Shown: positions 1 to 7,564 of the stretch, piece by piece
Layout of the letters: each line of letters opens with the position of its first letter
Numbering within the stretch: the first letter of the stretch is position 1
DNA from: CAYNWK01 sp964400875
GTDB taxonomy: Bacteria > Chloroflexota > Anaerolineae > Anaerolineales > UBA4823
Direction of reading: 5' to 3'
Assembly: GCA_964400875.1 (NCBI GenBank)
Contig: CAYNWK010000136.1
Coordinates: 1-11,448 of the forward strand
Length of the DNA: 11,448 nt
Translations under genes and position numbers: made by a program
The notes under the pieces: model-generated
Told to the model about the DNA's origin: nothing
What the model saw: the letters and a program-made list of their open reading frames with translations, nothing else
The model's database searches: none

Positions 1-1
1 G

Positions 2-820
2 AGCAACGACGGGACTTACGAGAAGCTCTACCAGATCAGCAAAGTCGATTCCCGCGTGCTCGTGATCCAGCTGCGGCGCAATTTTGGCCAGACCGCAGCC
101 TTTTCTGCCGGCTTTGATTTAGCGGAAGGAGAAGTAATCATCACCATGGATGGCGATCTACAAAATGATGCAGCCGATATACCCATGTTATTGGACAAAA
201 TCGACGAGGGTTACGATATCGTGAGCGGCTGGCGCGTCCGCCGCAAAGACAAGTACCTGACCCGTAAATTGCCCTCGCGCATCGCCAACGCGCTGATCTC
301 TTGGGTTACCGGGGTCAAGCTACATGATTACGGCTGCTCGCTCAAAGCGTACCGACGTGAAGTGATCAAAAACATCCATTTATACGGTGAGCTGCACCGA
401 TTTATCCCTGCGCTGGCGAAGTGGATTGGTATTCGTGTAGCCGAAGTTCCAGTCAGCCATTATCCCCGCAGGTTTGGCCGCTCGAAGTACGGTTTACGCC
501 GCAGTGTGAAGGTGCTCCTGGACTTGATGACTGTCAAGTTTCTGCTGGACTATGCCACTCGACCCATTCAGATCTTTGGCCTGCTCGGCTTGATCAGCCT
601 GGGCAGCGGAACACTGATTGGTCTTTATTTATCTATCCAGAAGATCGTCTTTCACGAGGGGTTGGGGGACCGCCCAATGCTGCTGCTTGCCGTGCTCTTG
701 GTCGTCCTCGGTGTTCAGTTGATCACCATGGGGCTATTGGGCGAGATGATCGTGAGAACTTATCACGAGACTCAAAACAAGCCGATTTATCTGATCCGCA
801 ATATCTTAGAGCAGCGATAA
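2..820 (+). CDS. Polyprenyl-phosphate-type family 2 glycosyltransferase, 3' part (5' end outside window)
   Basis: The frame is open from base 2, so the gene begins before the window; the internal GTG at 56 is not the true start. The first visible residues, SNDGT, look like the end of the DDGS-type nucleotide-sugar motif of GT-A folds. DGDLQND (about bases 149-169) is the DxD-type metal/nucleotide site. GCSLKAYRREV and the basic RFGRSKYGL element are typical of the DPM1/ArnC/GtrB group, which moves a sugar from a nucleotide donor to a polyprenyl phosphate on the inner membrane face. Two hydrophobic segments follow (about bases 570-635 and 670-745), ending in a GLLGE.I.R.Y motif common to this group. 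The stop is TAA at 818-820. The next gene is 226 bases away, so it is probably a separate or promoter-separated unit. Family assignment is secure; the sugar transferred cannot be read from sequence. Confidence 0.93.
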   Translation, partial: SNDGTYEKLYQISKVDSRVLVIQLRRNFGQTAAFSAGFDLAEGEVIITMDGDLQNDAADIPMLLDKIDEGYDIVSGWRVRRKDKYLTRKLPSRIANALISWVTGVKLHDYGCSLKAYRREVIKNIHLYGELHRFIPALAKWIGIRVAEVPVSHYPRRFGRSKYGLRRSVKVLLDLMTVKFLLDYATRPIQIFGLLGLISLGSGTLIGLYLSIQKIVFHEGLGDRPMLLLAVLLVVLGVQLITMGLLGEMIVRTYHETQNKPIYLIRNILEQR

Positions 821-1046
821 CTCCACGAAGGTAGCTGACCTCAAGTGCTCCAGGGGGAAATCGCCCGCCCACAAAACCGTGTAACTTAAACTATACCTAT
901 CCGTTTTGTAAAGTGCGGGCGGAATCAACACGCCACTTCAACGCATTCAGTTAATCTGAGAGGCAACACCATCTGCGAACCGATCTGCTAGCGCGGTTGG
1001 TTGCTAAACACTTGCTCGTTAATCGACTTCAAAGGAAAACACCCTA
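821..1046. other. Intergenic region between GT2 and the seven-gene operon
   Basis: This 226-base stretch has no credible gene of its own. It holds a long imperfect inverted repeat (862-921, listed separately) and, at its end, the ribosome-binding site of the GT4 gene (AAAGGA at 1031-1036, ten bases before the ATG). It is the only sizeable gap upstream of the operon, so an operon promoter would be expected here. I do not see a convincing sigma-70-type -35/-10 pair; TTGGTT (997-1002) with TTAATC (1019-1024) is the best match and it is weak. Confidence 0.6.
862..921. repeat. Imperfect inverted repeat / candidate RNA hairpin
   Basis: The left arm CGCCCGC (862-868) plus ACAAAAC (871-877) is complementary to GTTTTGT (903-909) plus GCGGGCG (915-921). 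This gives two perfect 7-bp helices, separated by a 2-base/5-base internal loop and closed by a 25-base AT-rich loop. It starts about 40 bases after the GT2 stop. There is no run of Ts after the right arm, so it is not a standard Rho-independent terminator. It could be a transcript-stabilising or attenuating structure, or a protein-binding site. Base pairing is read directly; function is unknown. Confidence 0.5.
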
Positions 1047-2258
1047 ATGAAGATCTTGATGATCGCCCCACAGCCCTTTTTCGAGCCCAGAGGGACGCCG
1101 ATCAGCGTGTACCAACGTCTCGAGGGACTGTCGAAATTAGGGCACAGCGTCGATCTGGTTACTTACCATATCGGCAAAGAAGTGGAATTACCAGGTGTGC
1201 GCGTATTTCGCGCCCCCAAACTCCCATTTGTTAACGAGCTCAAAGTAGGGCCTTCCTGGCCGAAGGTGCCTCTGGATATCTTGTTGTCTTTTAAAACAAT
1301 AGAATTATTACTGCGCAACCGCTATGATGTGATCCATTCCCACGAAGAGGCGGGGATGTTTTCCGTACCTTTAGCGTTTCTGTCCCGCACACCTCATTTG
1401 TATGACATGCACTCCAGTTTGCCTAAACAGTTGATCAATTTCAGATTTGGGGATAACTGGTTGTTCATCAAACTCTTCTCCTTGCTTGAACGGCTCACGA
1501 TTAATACCTCCGCCGCGATGATCACCATCGGCCCCGACCTCGAAGCGCACGTAAAGTCGATCAACCCGAAGGCGAACCAGATCATGATCGAGAATTTACC
1601 GCTCCGTTCGCGAGAGGAGCATAATGAATTGCCCAGCCCCGAGGAACTGCGCGCCAGGTTGGGTTTGAGAGGTAAATTAGCGGTTGTGTATACTGGCACC
1701 TTTGAACGGTATCAGGGCGTCGAAGTGTTGCTCGAAAGCGCCCGCCTGGTGAGCGAGCGTCACCCAGAGGTAGTTTTCGTTCTCGCCGGTGGCAAACCAC
1801 AGCAGATCGAAGAAATGCGCGCCCTGGCGCAAAAGTTAGGGGTCGAGGATTGCGTACAATTCCCGGGAATCGTCTCGATTGAGGAGGCCAACCAGTATTT
1901 AGAAATGGGCGATATCTTGGTTTCACCTCGCATTGAAGGCACATCCGTACCGCTAAAGATTTATACTTATCTGTATGTTGGCAAACCGATCTTGGCGACC
2001 AATTTGATCGCCCATTCCGCTGTGCTGGATGAGGATACGGGAATATTAGTGGATCCCACCGGCGAGGCTTTTGCGAAAGGATTGATGGCGCTGGTCGAGA
2101 GTCCGGCATTAAGAGCGCGCTTGAGTCACAACGCCCGCCAGCTGGCTGAAGAAAAGTACAGCATCGCGAACTATTTAGCGAAACTCGAAAAAATCTACCG
2201 GACTTTCCAACCAGCTGGCGTCCCGAAAGAGCAACCGGTGCAAACCCTAGAGAATTGA
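1047..2258 (+). CDS. Family 4 (GT-B) glycosyltransferase
   Basis: A 403-residue retaining glycosyltransferase of the GT4 type, cytoplasmic or membrane-associated, expected to add a sugar from a nucleotide donor to a growing glycan. The N-terminal acceptor domain opens with MKILMIAPQPFF and EPRGTPISVYQRLEGL (about residues 1-28), typical of the GT4 N-terminal domain. The donor domain starts near VVYTGTFERYQGVEVLLE (213-230), followed by VFVLAGG (243-249) and the nucleotide-sugar region EGTSVPLKIYTYLYVGKPI (297-315). In that region the second glutamate of the classical E-x7-E motif is replaced (T307 in KIYTY, where many relatives have KIYEY). I recall KIYSY-type variants in some GT4 groups, so this is probably a subfamily trait rather than inactivation. 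The ATG at 1047 has AAAGGA ten bases upstream. It is first in the operon; the next gene begins 15 bases after its stop. Confidence 0.93.
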   Translation: MKILMIAPQPFFEPRGTPISVYQRLEGLSKLGHSVDLVTYHIGKEVELPGVRVFRAPKLPFVNELKVGPSWPKVPLDILLSFKTIELLLRNRYDVIHSHEEAGMFSVPLAFLSRTPHLYDMHSSLPKQLINFRFGDNWLFIKLFSLLERLTINTSAAMITIGPDLEAHVKSINPKANQIMIENLPLRSREEHNELPSPEELRARLGLRGKLAVVYTGTFERYQGVEVLLESARLVSERHPEVVFVLAGGKPQQIEEMRALAQKLGVEDCVQFPGIVSIEEANQYLEMGDILVSPRIEGTSVPLKIYTYLYVGKPILATNLIAHSAVLDEDTGILVDPTGEAFAKGLMALVESPALRARLSHNARQLAEEKYSIANYLAKLEKIYRTFQPAGVPKEQPVQTLEN

Positions 2259-2273
2259 GGTTAAGTTAACGGC

Positions 2274-4184
2274 ATGTGTGGTATTTGTGGTTTCGTTTAT
2301 TCTGACCAGGGCGCCAGCCAGCACGAGCCTTATCTGCGCCAGATGAACGCGCAAATCCACCACCGCGGTCCCGATGACGAGGGTTATTACGTAGACGAAT
2401 GCGCGGCTCTTGGGATGCGTCGGCTGAGCATCATCGATCTGGTCACCGGCGACCAACCGGTAACCAACGAAGATAATACTATCTGGCTGGTCTTCAACGG
2501 CGAGATCTACAACTATAAGGAGATTCACGCCCGACTGGAGCAGCGCGGCCATCAATTCATCACCAAGAGCGACACAGAGGTAATCGTTCACGCCTATGAA
2601 GAGTACGGCGATCATTGCGCCGAGCACTTCAACGGGATGTTTGCCTTTGCATTGTGGGACGCGCCCAGACGCAAACTGTACGTGGCGCGTGACCATATTG
2701 GCATCAAGCCGATGTATTACTGGCTAGGTGAAGGAAGACTGGTGTTCGGTTCAGAGCTCAAAGCTCTCCTGGCGCATCCGGAAGTGCCTCGGGCCATCGA
2801 TCCCATTGCGCTGGATCACTTCTTGACCCTTGAATATATCCCCGCGCCCAGGACGATCTTCAAGGACATCTATAAATTACCTCCCGGACACCGCATGATC
2901 TTCCAGGATGGCAACCTGCATGTCGAACAATATTGGGACGTCCCCATGATCGAAACGCCGGCGGATGAAGGGGAATGCGTTGAGCGGCTTGCGGAGATGA
3001 TCGATGATGCTGTGCGCCTGCAGCTGATGAGTGATGTTCCATTGGGCGCGTTTTTGAGCGGTGGGATCGATTCCAGCACCGTGGTCGCCTCAATGAGCGC
3101 GGCAACCTCCATCCCGGTAAAAACCTTCTCGATTGGGTTTGGCGATCCGACTTACAACGAATTGCCTTACGCTCGCGCCGTAGCCAAGCGATTCGGCACC
3201 GATCATTACGAAGAATATCTGGAGCCCGACATCGTAGAGCTGGCAGAGCGCCTGGTAGGCAATCTGGACGAACCTTTTGGCGACTTCTCCATCTTCTCCA
3301 CTTATCTGGTTTCGGAAGTCGCCCGTCGGAAGGTGAAGGTTGTATTATCCGGGGATGGCGGCGACGAGTTGTTCGGCGGTTACGATACCTACGTCGCGCA
3401 GAACATGGATCGATATTATCGTTGGTTGCCTGCCCCGCTGCGCAGGCAGGTGTTGCCGGCTGTACTGGACGCGGTCCCGCCCCAGCCAGCGAAAAAAGGC
3501 CTGATCAACAAGACCAAGCGTTTCGTTGAAGGCGCCAGGCTGCCCGGCGCATTGCAGCACACTCGCTGGATGATGTTCCTCGATCGACAAAGTAAGGCCG
3601 AATTGTATAATCCCGATCTGTTCAAGCAGGTGAATGGAAATTCAGCCGACCAGGTCATGGAGAAGTATTTCCAGCGCATGGCGGGTTTCGATCCGCTCGC
3701 CCAACAGCAATACGTGGACATTAAAACCTATCTGGCTGATGACATCCTCGTTAAGGTTGACAGGATGAGCATGGCTGTTTCGTTAGAGGCGCGGGTGCCC
3801 TTGCTGGATTACCGCATCGTCGAATTCGCCGTCAACCTGCCAGCCAGGATGAAGCTCTCCCGGGGGCAGACCAAGCGCATTTTGCGCAAGGCGGTGGCCA
3901 ACCGGCTGCCGGAAGAGATCTTGAGCAAACCGAAGGAAGGATTCAGCATCCCGTTGAAACACTGGTTGCGCGGCCCCTTGAAACCGATGATGATTGAGTT
4001 GCTTTCCCAGGAAAGTCTGCGGAAGCGCGCATACTTTGAACCCGATACGGTCTCTCGCTGGATGGGGGATCACCTGGCGCGTAACGCAAACCATAGCCAC
4101 CGGTTATGGGCGCTGATGGTGTTCGAGCTGTGGCAGCGTAGGGTGCTCGATGGGCAGCCGGCACCGCAGAAGGAACTGGTCTGA
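2274..4184 (+). CDS. asnB: Asparagine synthase-like glutamine amidotransferase
   Basis: This 636-residue protein has the full asparagine synthetase B layout. The N-terminal class II glutaminase domain begins MCGICGF, where Cys2 becomes the catalytic nucleophile after Met removal, and continues with RGPDDEG (31-37), FNGEIYNY (74-81) and the SDTE loop (99-102). The C-terminal ATP-pyrophosphatase-fold domain has the SGGIDSS PP-loop (262-268) and SGDGGDELFGGY (359-370). It hydrolyses glutamine and passes ammonia to an adenylated carboxylate. The sequence alone does not separate true asparagine synthesis from glycan modification. Its length and position among glycosyltransferases resemble the amidotransferases of exopolysaccharide loci, including the exosortase-associated type, though no exosortase is in view. 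A GAGG (2257-2260) overlapping the previous stop is the likely ribosome-binding site. Its stop overlaps the next start by one base (TGATG). All key motifs are intact. Confidence 0.93.
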   Translation: MCGICGFVYSDQGASQHEPYLRQMNAQIHHRGPDDEGYYVDECAALGMRRLSIIDLVTGDQPVTNEDNTIWLVFNGEIYNYKEIHARLEQRGHQFITKSDTEVIVHAYEEYGDHCAEHFNGMFAFALWDAPRRKLYVARDHIGIKPMYYWLGEGRLVFGSELKALLAHPEVPRAIDPIALDHFLTLEYIPAPRTIFKDIYKLPPGHRMIFQDGNLHVEQYWDVPMIETPADEGECVERLAEMIDDAVRLQLMSDVPLGAFLSGGIDSSTVVASMSAATSIPVKTFSIGFGDPTYNELPYARAVAKRFGTDHYEEYLEPDIVELAERLVGNLDEPFGDFSIFSTYLVSEVARRKVKVVLSGDGGDELFGGYDTYVAQNMDRYYRWLPAPLRRQVLPAVLDAVPPQPAKKGLINKTKRFVEGARLPGALQHTRWMMFLDRQSKAELYNPDLFKQVNGNSADQVMEKYFQRMAGFDPLAQQQYVDIKTYLADDILVKVDRMSMAVSLEARVPLLDYRIVEFAVNLPARMKLSRGQTKRILRKAVANRLPEEILSKPKEGFSIPLKHWLRGPLKPMMIELLSQESLRKRAYFEPDTVSRWMGDHLARNANHSHRLWALMVFELWQRRVLDGQPAPQKELV

Positions 4185-5011
4185 TGGAACAGACGGCAGC
4201 CACGAAAGAGATCGTCGCCGCGCAAGCCAAGGATCTCAGCGGGAATGAAGCCCTGCTTGAGCAAATTCGCGCCTACTGGAACGATCACATTCATGACCTG
4301 GAGATTGCCACGCATCCCATCGGCAGCGCGGGGTTCTTCCAGGAGCTGGATGAATACCGCTTCGATAAGCTGCGTTACCTGCCTGTGCTGGTTGACTTCT
4401 CGGCTTATCAGGGCAAGCGGCTGCTCGAAGTCGGCTGTGGTGTCGGGATCGACCTGATCCGCTTCGCGCAAGCAGGCACCGAAGTCACCGGCGTTGACCT
4501 GGCTGAAGTCTCCATCGACCTGGCGAAAAAGAACTTCGAGCACAACGGGCTGGCAGGCGATCTGCGGGTGATGAACGGCGAGGCGCTGCTCTTTGAGGAC
4601 AACAGTTTCGACGTGGTTTACGCGCACGGCGTCTTACAATATACCGCCGACGCGGAGCGAATGATCGCCGAGTTACACCGCGTGCTCAAGCCAGGCGGAG
4701 AGGCGATCATGATGGTCTACAATCGCATCTCGTGGTTGAATTTTCTCTCGAAGGTTATGAGCGTCGGCCTGGAGCACGAAGACGCTCCGGTATTGAAGAA
4801 ATATTCCATCGGCGAATTCAGGCAACTGCTGCGACCTTTTTCCGGCGTGCGGATTGTCCCCGAACGTTTTCCGGTAGAAACACGCCTGCATAGCGGGCTT
4901 AAAGCGCTGCTGTACAATAAGCTCTTCGTCAAGACATTCAATCTAATGCCCAGGTCATGGGTGCGTCGGTACGGCTGGCATTTGATGGCTTTTGCCGTTA
5001 AGGGGCGCTGA
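4184..5011 (+). CDS. Class I SAM-dependent methyltransferase
   Basis: A 275-residue Rossmann-fold methyltransferase. Motif I is LLEVGCGVGIDL (80-91), binding S-adenosylmethionine. VTGVDLAEVSID (101-112) carries the acidic ribose-binding residue D105. FDVVYAHGVLQYT (142-154) and the HRVLKPGGEAIM motif (165-176) complete a standard Methyltransf_11/25-like core. An N-terminal helical extension (about 1-75, including YWNDHIHDLE) and a roughly 95-residue C-terminal part probably shape the acceptor site. No signal peptide or clear membrane segment is visible. AGAAGGA (4168-4174) lies nine bases before the ATG, and the ATG overlaps the asnB-like stop by one base, indicating translational coupling. 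In this setting a sugar, lipid or small-molecule O-, N- or C-methylation is plausible; the acceptor cannot be deduced. Confidence 0.88.
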   Translation: MEQTAATKEIVAAQAKDLSGNEALLEQIRAYWNDHIHDLEIATHPIGSAGFFQELDEYRFDKLRYLPVLVDFSAYQGKRLLEVGCGVGIDLIRFAQAGTEVTGVDLAEVSIDLAKKNFEHNGLAGDLRVMNGEALLFEDNSFDVVYAHGVLQYTADAERMIAELHRVLKPGGEAIMMVYNRISWLNFLSKVMSVGLEHEDAPVLKKYSIGEFRQLLRPFSGVRIVPERFPVETRLHSGLKALLYNKLFVKTFNLMPRSWVRRYGWHLMAFAVKGR

Positions 5012-5018
5012 TCCCTTC

Positions 5019-6692
5019 ATGCAGCGAGATCTCAACCAGCTCGCCGAGGGGTCCTTCGACCTATTAATCGTCGGCGCAGGCGTTCACGGCGCTATCATTG
5101 CCTGGGATGCTGCACAGCGTGGTCTTTCCGTCGCGTTGATCGAGCGGGATGACTTCGGCGGGGCGACTTCCGCCAACAGTCTGAAAACCGTGCACGGCGG
5201 TCTGCGCTACCTGCAGGATGCGGACCTGGGCCTGGTGCGCCGGATGATCCACGAGCGCAGCGCGCTTTTGCGCGTCGCGCCTCATCTGGTCCATCCATTG
5301 CCGATCGTCATGCCCACCTATAACCAGCTGATGAAGCATAAGCTCGTGATGGGGCTTGCCCTGGTGGTCAATGACCTGGTCGGGCTGGACCGCAATCAGG
5401 ACCTCGACCCGGACCATCGGCTGCCGCCCAGCCGGGTGATCTCCCGTGAAGAATGCCTGGATCTGCTGCCGGGTGTCGCTGCCGATGGTATCACCGGTGG
5501 GGTGGTCTGGTACGACGGGCAGATGTACAACACCGAACGGTTGACCCTGGCTTTCGTCCAATCCGCTGCAGCGAACGGAGCGGTGGTCGCCAATTACCTG
5601 CAGGCCGTTGATTATTTATTCGACGGAGAAACGGTTTGCGGGATCAGGGTAAAGGATACGCTTAACGCCGAAGAGTTTGCGATCCGGGCGAAACTGGTAG
5701 TCAATGCAGCCGGACCCTGGGTCGACCGGCTGCTGCAGCGCGTGCCGGCCCGGACAATCGAACAAAAGTTTCACCACTCCCTGGCGATGAACCTCGTGAC
5801 CCGGCAGTTTATCCCGGGAATTGCTGCTGGTATCCCCAGCCGGCCTCGGGACGAAAACGGTCAACGCCCGGTATCCAGTAGGTCTCGCGTGCTGTTCATC
5901 GCTCCCTGGCGGGATTATTCCCTGGTGGGGACCTTCCACAAGCATTTTCAGGGCGACCCGGACGCATTTGTAGTGCGTGAAGAGACCGTTGCTCAGTTTA
6001 TCGAGGAAACCAACGGCGCTTATCCCGAAGCGCGCTTGCGCATTGATGACGTGCGCTTCGTCCACAGGGGATTCTTGCCCGAAGTCCCAGGAAATGGGTT
6101 GGGAGATGTGAAGCTAATCCGCAAAGGACAGATCTACGACCACCAACGTGAGGATGGCATCCCCGGGTTGATCACGGTTGTGGGCGTAAAATATACGTCG
6201 GCCCGCTCGGTCGCCGAGCAGGCCGTGGACCTGGCGATTGAAAAACTGGGCGGGCCGAAGCGAGACTGCAAAACGGATGTCGCCCCCGTCCACGGTGGAG
6301 ATTTCGGCGCGCTGAGCGCTTTCCTGGCCGCCTGCAGGGCTAACGATCCTTCCGGTTGGGGAGATGCAAACGTGCGGCGACTGGTTTATAACTACGGTTC
6401 TACCTACGAACGGCTGCTCGAGCTGGTTGCCAAAGAACACAGTTTGCGGGAGAGGGTAAGCCCAGAGAGCCAGGTTTTACGGGCGGAAGTAGTTCACGCA
6501 GTCCGGGATGAAATGGCCCAGAAGCTCGCAGACGTCGTACTGCGCCGCACGGATTTGGGGTCAGCCGGTATGCCCGAAGAGAGCGCCATCCGCTGTTGCG
6601 CAGACCTGATGGCGCGCGAGTTAAGTTGGGATAAGCCCAGGCAGGAACGAGAGATCGACGAGTTAAAATCGCGCTACGTGCGGATCGCTTAG
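5019..6692 (+). CDS. glpD: GlpD-like FAD-dependent glycerol-3-phosphate dehydrogenase
   Basis: A 557-residue FAD-dependent dehydrogenase of the GlpD family, whose known members oxidise sn-glycerol 3-phosphate to dihydroxyacetone phosphate at the membrane and pass electrons to quinone. The dinucleotide motif is GAGVHG (19-24). SLKTVHGGLRYLQ (54-66) aligns with the GlpD signature; R63 and Y64 match the substrate-site pair of E. coli GlpD. NAAGPWVDRLL (229-239), IAPWRDYSLVGT (294-305) and GVKYTSARSVAEQA (389-402) are further family landmarks, and about 440-550 matches the helical C-terminal DAO_C domain. It diverges from classical GlpD after LVGT, where HKHF replaces the usual TTD region, and has VHRGFLP (348-354) where GVRPL is typical. 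I chose ATG 5019 over the longer TTG 4992 because AAGGGG (5000-5005) suits it and its N terminus fits the family. No glpK, glpF or glpR is adjacent, so the physiological substrate is uncertain. Confidence 0.88.
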   Translation: MQRDLNQLAEGSFDLLIVGAGVHGAIIAWDAAQRGLSVALIERDDFGGATSANSLKTVHGGLRYLQDADLGLVRRMIHERSALLRVAPHLVHPLPIVMPTYNQLMKHKLVMGLALVVNDLVGLDRNQDLDPDHRLPPSRVISREECLDLLPGVAADGITGGVVWYDGQMYNTERLTLAFVQSAAANGAVVANYLQAVDYLFDGETVCGIRVKDTLNAEEFAIRAKLVVNAAGPWVDRLLQRVPARTIEQKFHHSLAMNLVTRQFIPGIAAGIPSRPRDENGQRPVSSRSRVLFIAPWRDYSLVGTFHKHFQGDPDAFVVREETVAQFIEETNGAYPEARLRIDDVRFVHRGFLPEVPGNGLGDVKLIRKGQIYDHQREDGIPGLITVVGVKYTSARSVAEQAVDLAIEKLGGPKRDCKTDVAPVHGGDFGALSAFLAACRANDPSGWGDANVRRLVYNYGSTYERLLELVAKEHSLRERVSPESQVLRAEVVHAVRDEMAQKLADVVLRRTDLGSAGMPEESAIRCCADLMARELSWDKPRQEREIDELKSRYVRIA

Positions 6693-6715
6693 CTCGGGAG
6701 GATTGAGAAAAGGAA

Positions 6716-7564
6716 ATGGCATCTTCGAAACTTCAAGCGAGCGAGACTCAGCTCCAGGAGCGCGAGCCCTGGCAGCTGCAAATGTTTCGCAAGTCACTGA
6801 AGAAACAGCAAAAGCTGCGCGCCTTGTTAAAGATGATCGATTTCAGCCAGGACCGGCGCTGCTTGCTGGTGACCTGCGGCGACAACAACGGAGCTTTGAA
6901 CTGGCACTTCAAACAGGCGGGCGGGGAGTGGTCCTGGGTGGACGCCGAGGAAGATAGCTTAGAGCAGATTCACGCGGTGACCGGAGACCCGGTCCAGCGG
7001 ATGGAAAAAGATGCACCGTCTTTACCTTTTCCGGACGGCACGTTCGACATGGTCATGACCATCGACGTCCACGAGCACTTGAAAAATCCGGCTGCGGTGA
7101 ATCGAGAATTGGCTCGGGTGGTTAAACCAGGCGGTAAAGTGATCGTGACCACCCCAAACGGCGATGAAACCAAAACAGTCGTGCGTTTGAAGCACCTGGT
7201 AGGGATGCGCCCGGAGGATTACGGGCACATCGTCGTCGGCTTCGACGTGCCCGACCTGGAAAAGCAGCTTTCAGCGGTTGGGCTGGCGCCTTACGCACAT
7301 TCGAGCTACGCGCGTTTTTTCACCGAGCTGCTCGAACTGGCGATCAACTTCGCTTACGTCAAAGTGCTCTCGAAACGCAGCGAGGCGAAAGTGGAAAAGG
7401 GGCAGATCGCCCCACAAAACCAGGACCAGATCAAATCGGTCGAAAAGCAGTACAAGCTGTATTCCCTGATTTATCCATTCTTTTGGGCGTTTTCACAGCT
7501 GGACGTGCTGGTCAGCTTCCGGCGCGGCTACGCCGTGATCGTTGCCGCGCGCAAGGAGCGGTGA
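6716..7564 (+). CDS. SAM-methyltransferase-like protein with an atypical motif I
   Basis: This 282-residue protein is clearly Methyltransf_11-like in its second half: FPDGTFDMVMTIDVHEHL (105-122) and RVVKPGGKVIVTTPNG (134-149) match the post-I and motif III regions. The SAM loop is unusual. Instead of LDxGCGxG it reads LLVTCGDNNGALNW (50-63), and the following strand has WVDAEED (74-80), with D76 as the likely ribose contact. It may still bind SAM, because a CGDNNG loop keeps two glycines, but activity is not assured. The N terminus is charged and helical, and the C-terminal tail holds an aromatic-rich segment (249-262) that might touch the membrane. GGGAGGA (6696-6702) and AAAAGGAA just before the ATG are possible ribosome-binding sites. 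Its stop overlaps the next ATG by one base. Confidence 0.78.
   Translation: MASSKLQASETQLQEREPWQLQMFRKSLKKQQKLRALLKMIDFSQDRRCLLVTCGDNNGALNWHFKQAGGEWSWVDAEEDSLEQIHAVTGDPVQRMEKDAPSLPFPDGTFDMVMTIDVHEHLKNPAAVNRELARVVKPGGKVIVTTPNGDETKTVVRLKHLVGMRPEDYGHIVVGFDVPDLEKQLSAVGLAPYAHSSYARFFTELLELAINFAYVKVLSKRSEAKVEKGQIAPQNQDQIKSVEKQYKLYSLIYPFFWAFSQLDVLVSFRRGYAVIVAARKER

Noticed and set aside
862..921. Rho-independent terminator for the GT2 gene
   Set aside because: The hairpin has a large loop and an internal bulge and is followed by GAATCAACA rather than a T-run.
1582..2109. Minus-strand open frame of 175 codons opposite the GT4 gene
   Set aside because: It is antisense to the conserved GT4 donor domain, with basic, Pro/Arg-rich low-information content typical of shadow frames.
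4992..5018. Upstream TTG start that would lengthen the GlpD-like protein by nine residues
   Set aside because: No ribosome-binding site fits it, it would overlap the preceding methyltransferase gene, and the ATG at 5019 has AAGGGG upstream and a family-like N terminus.
7483..7563. Longer SDR start 81 bases upstream of the chosen ATG
   Set aside because: It would overlap the preceding gene by about 80 bases and add residues before the Rossmann motif, whereas ATG 7564 has AAGGAG and a one-base stop/start overlap.
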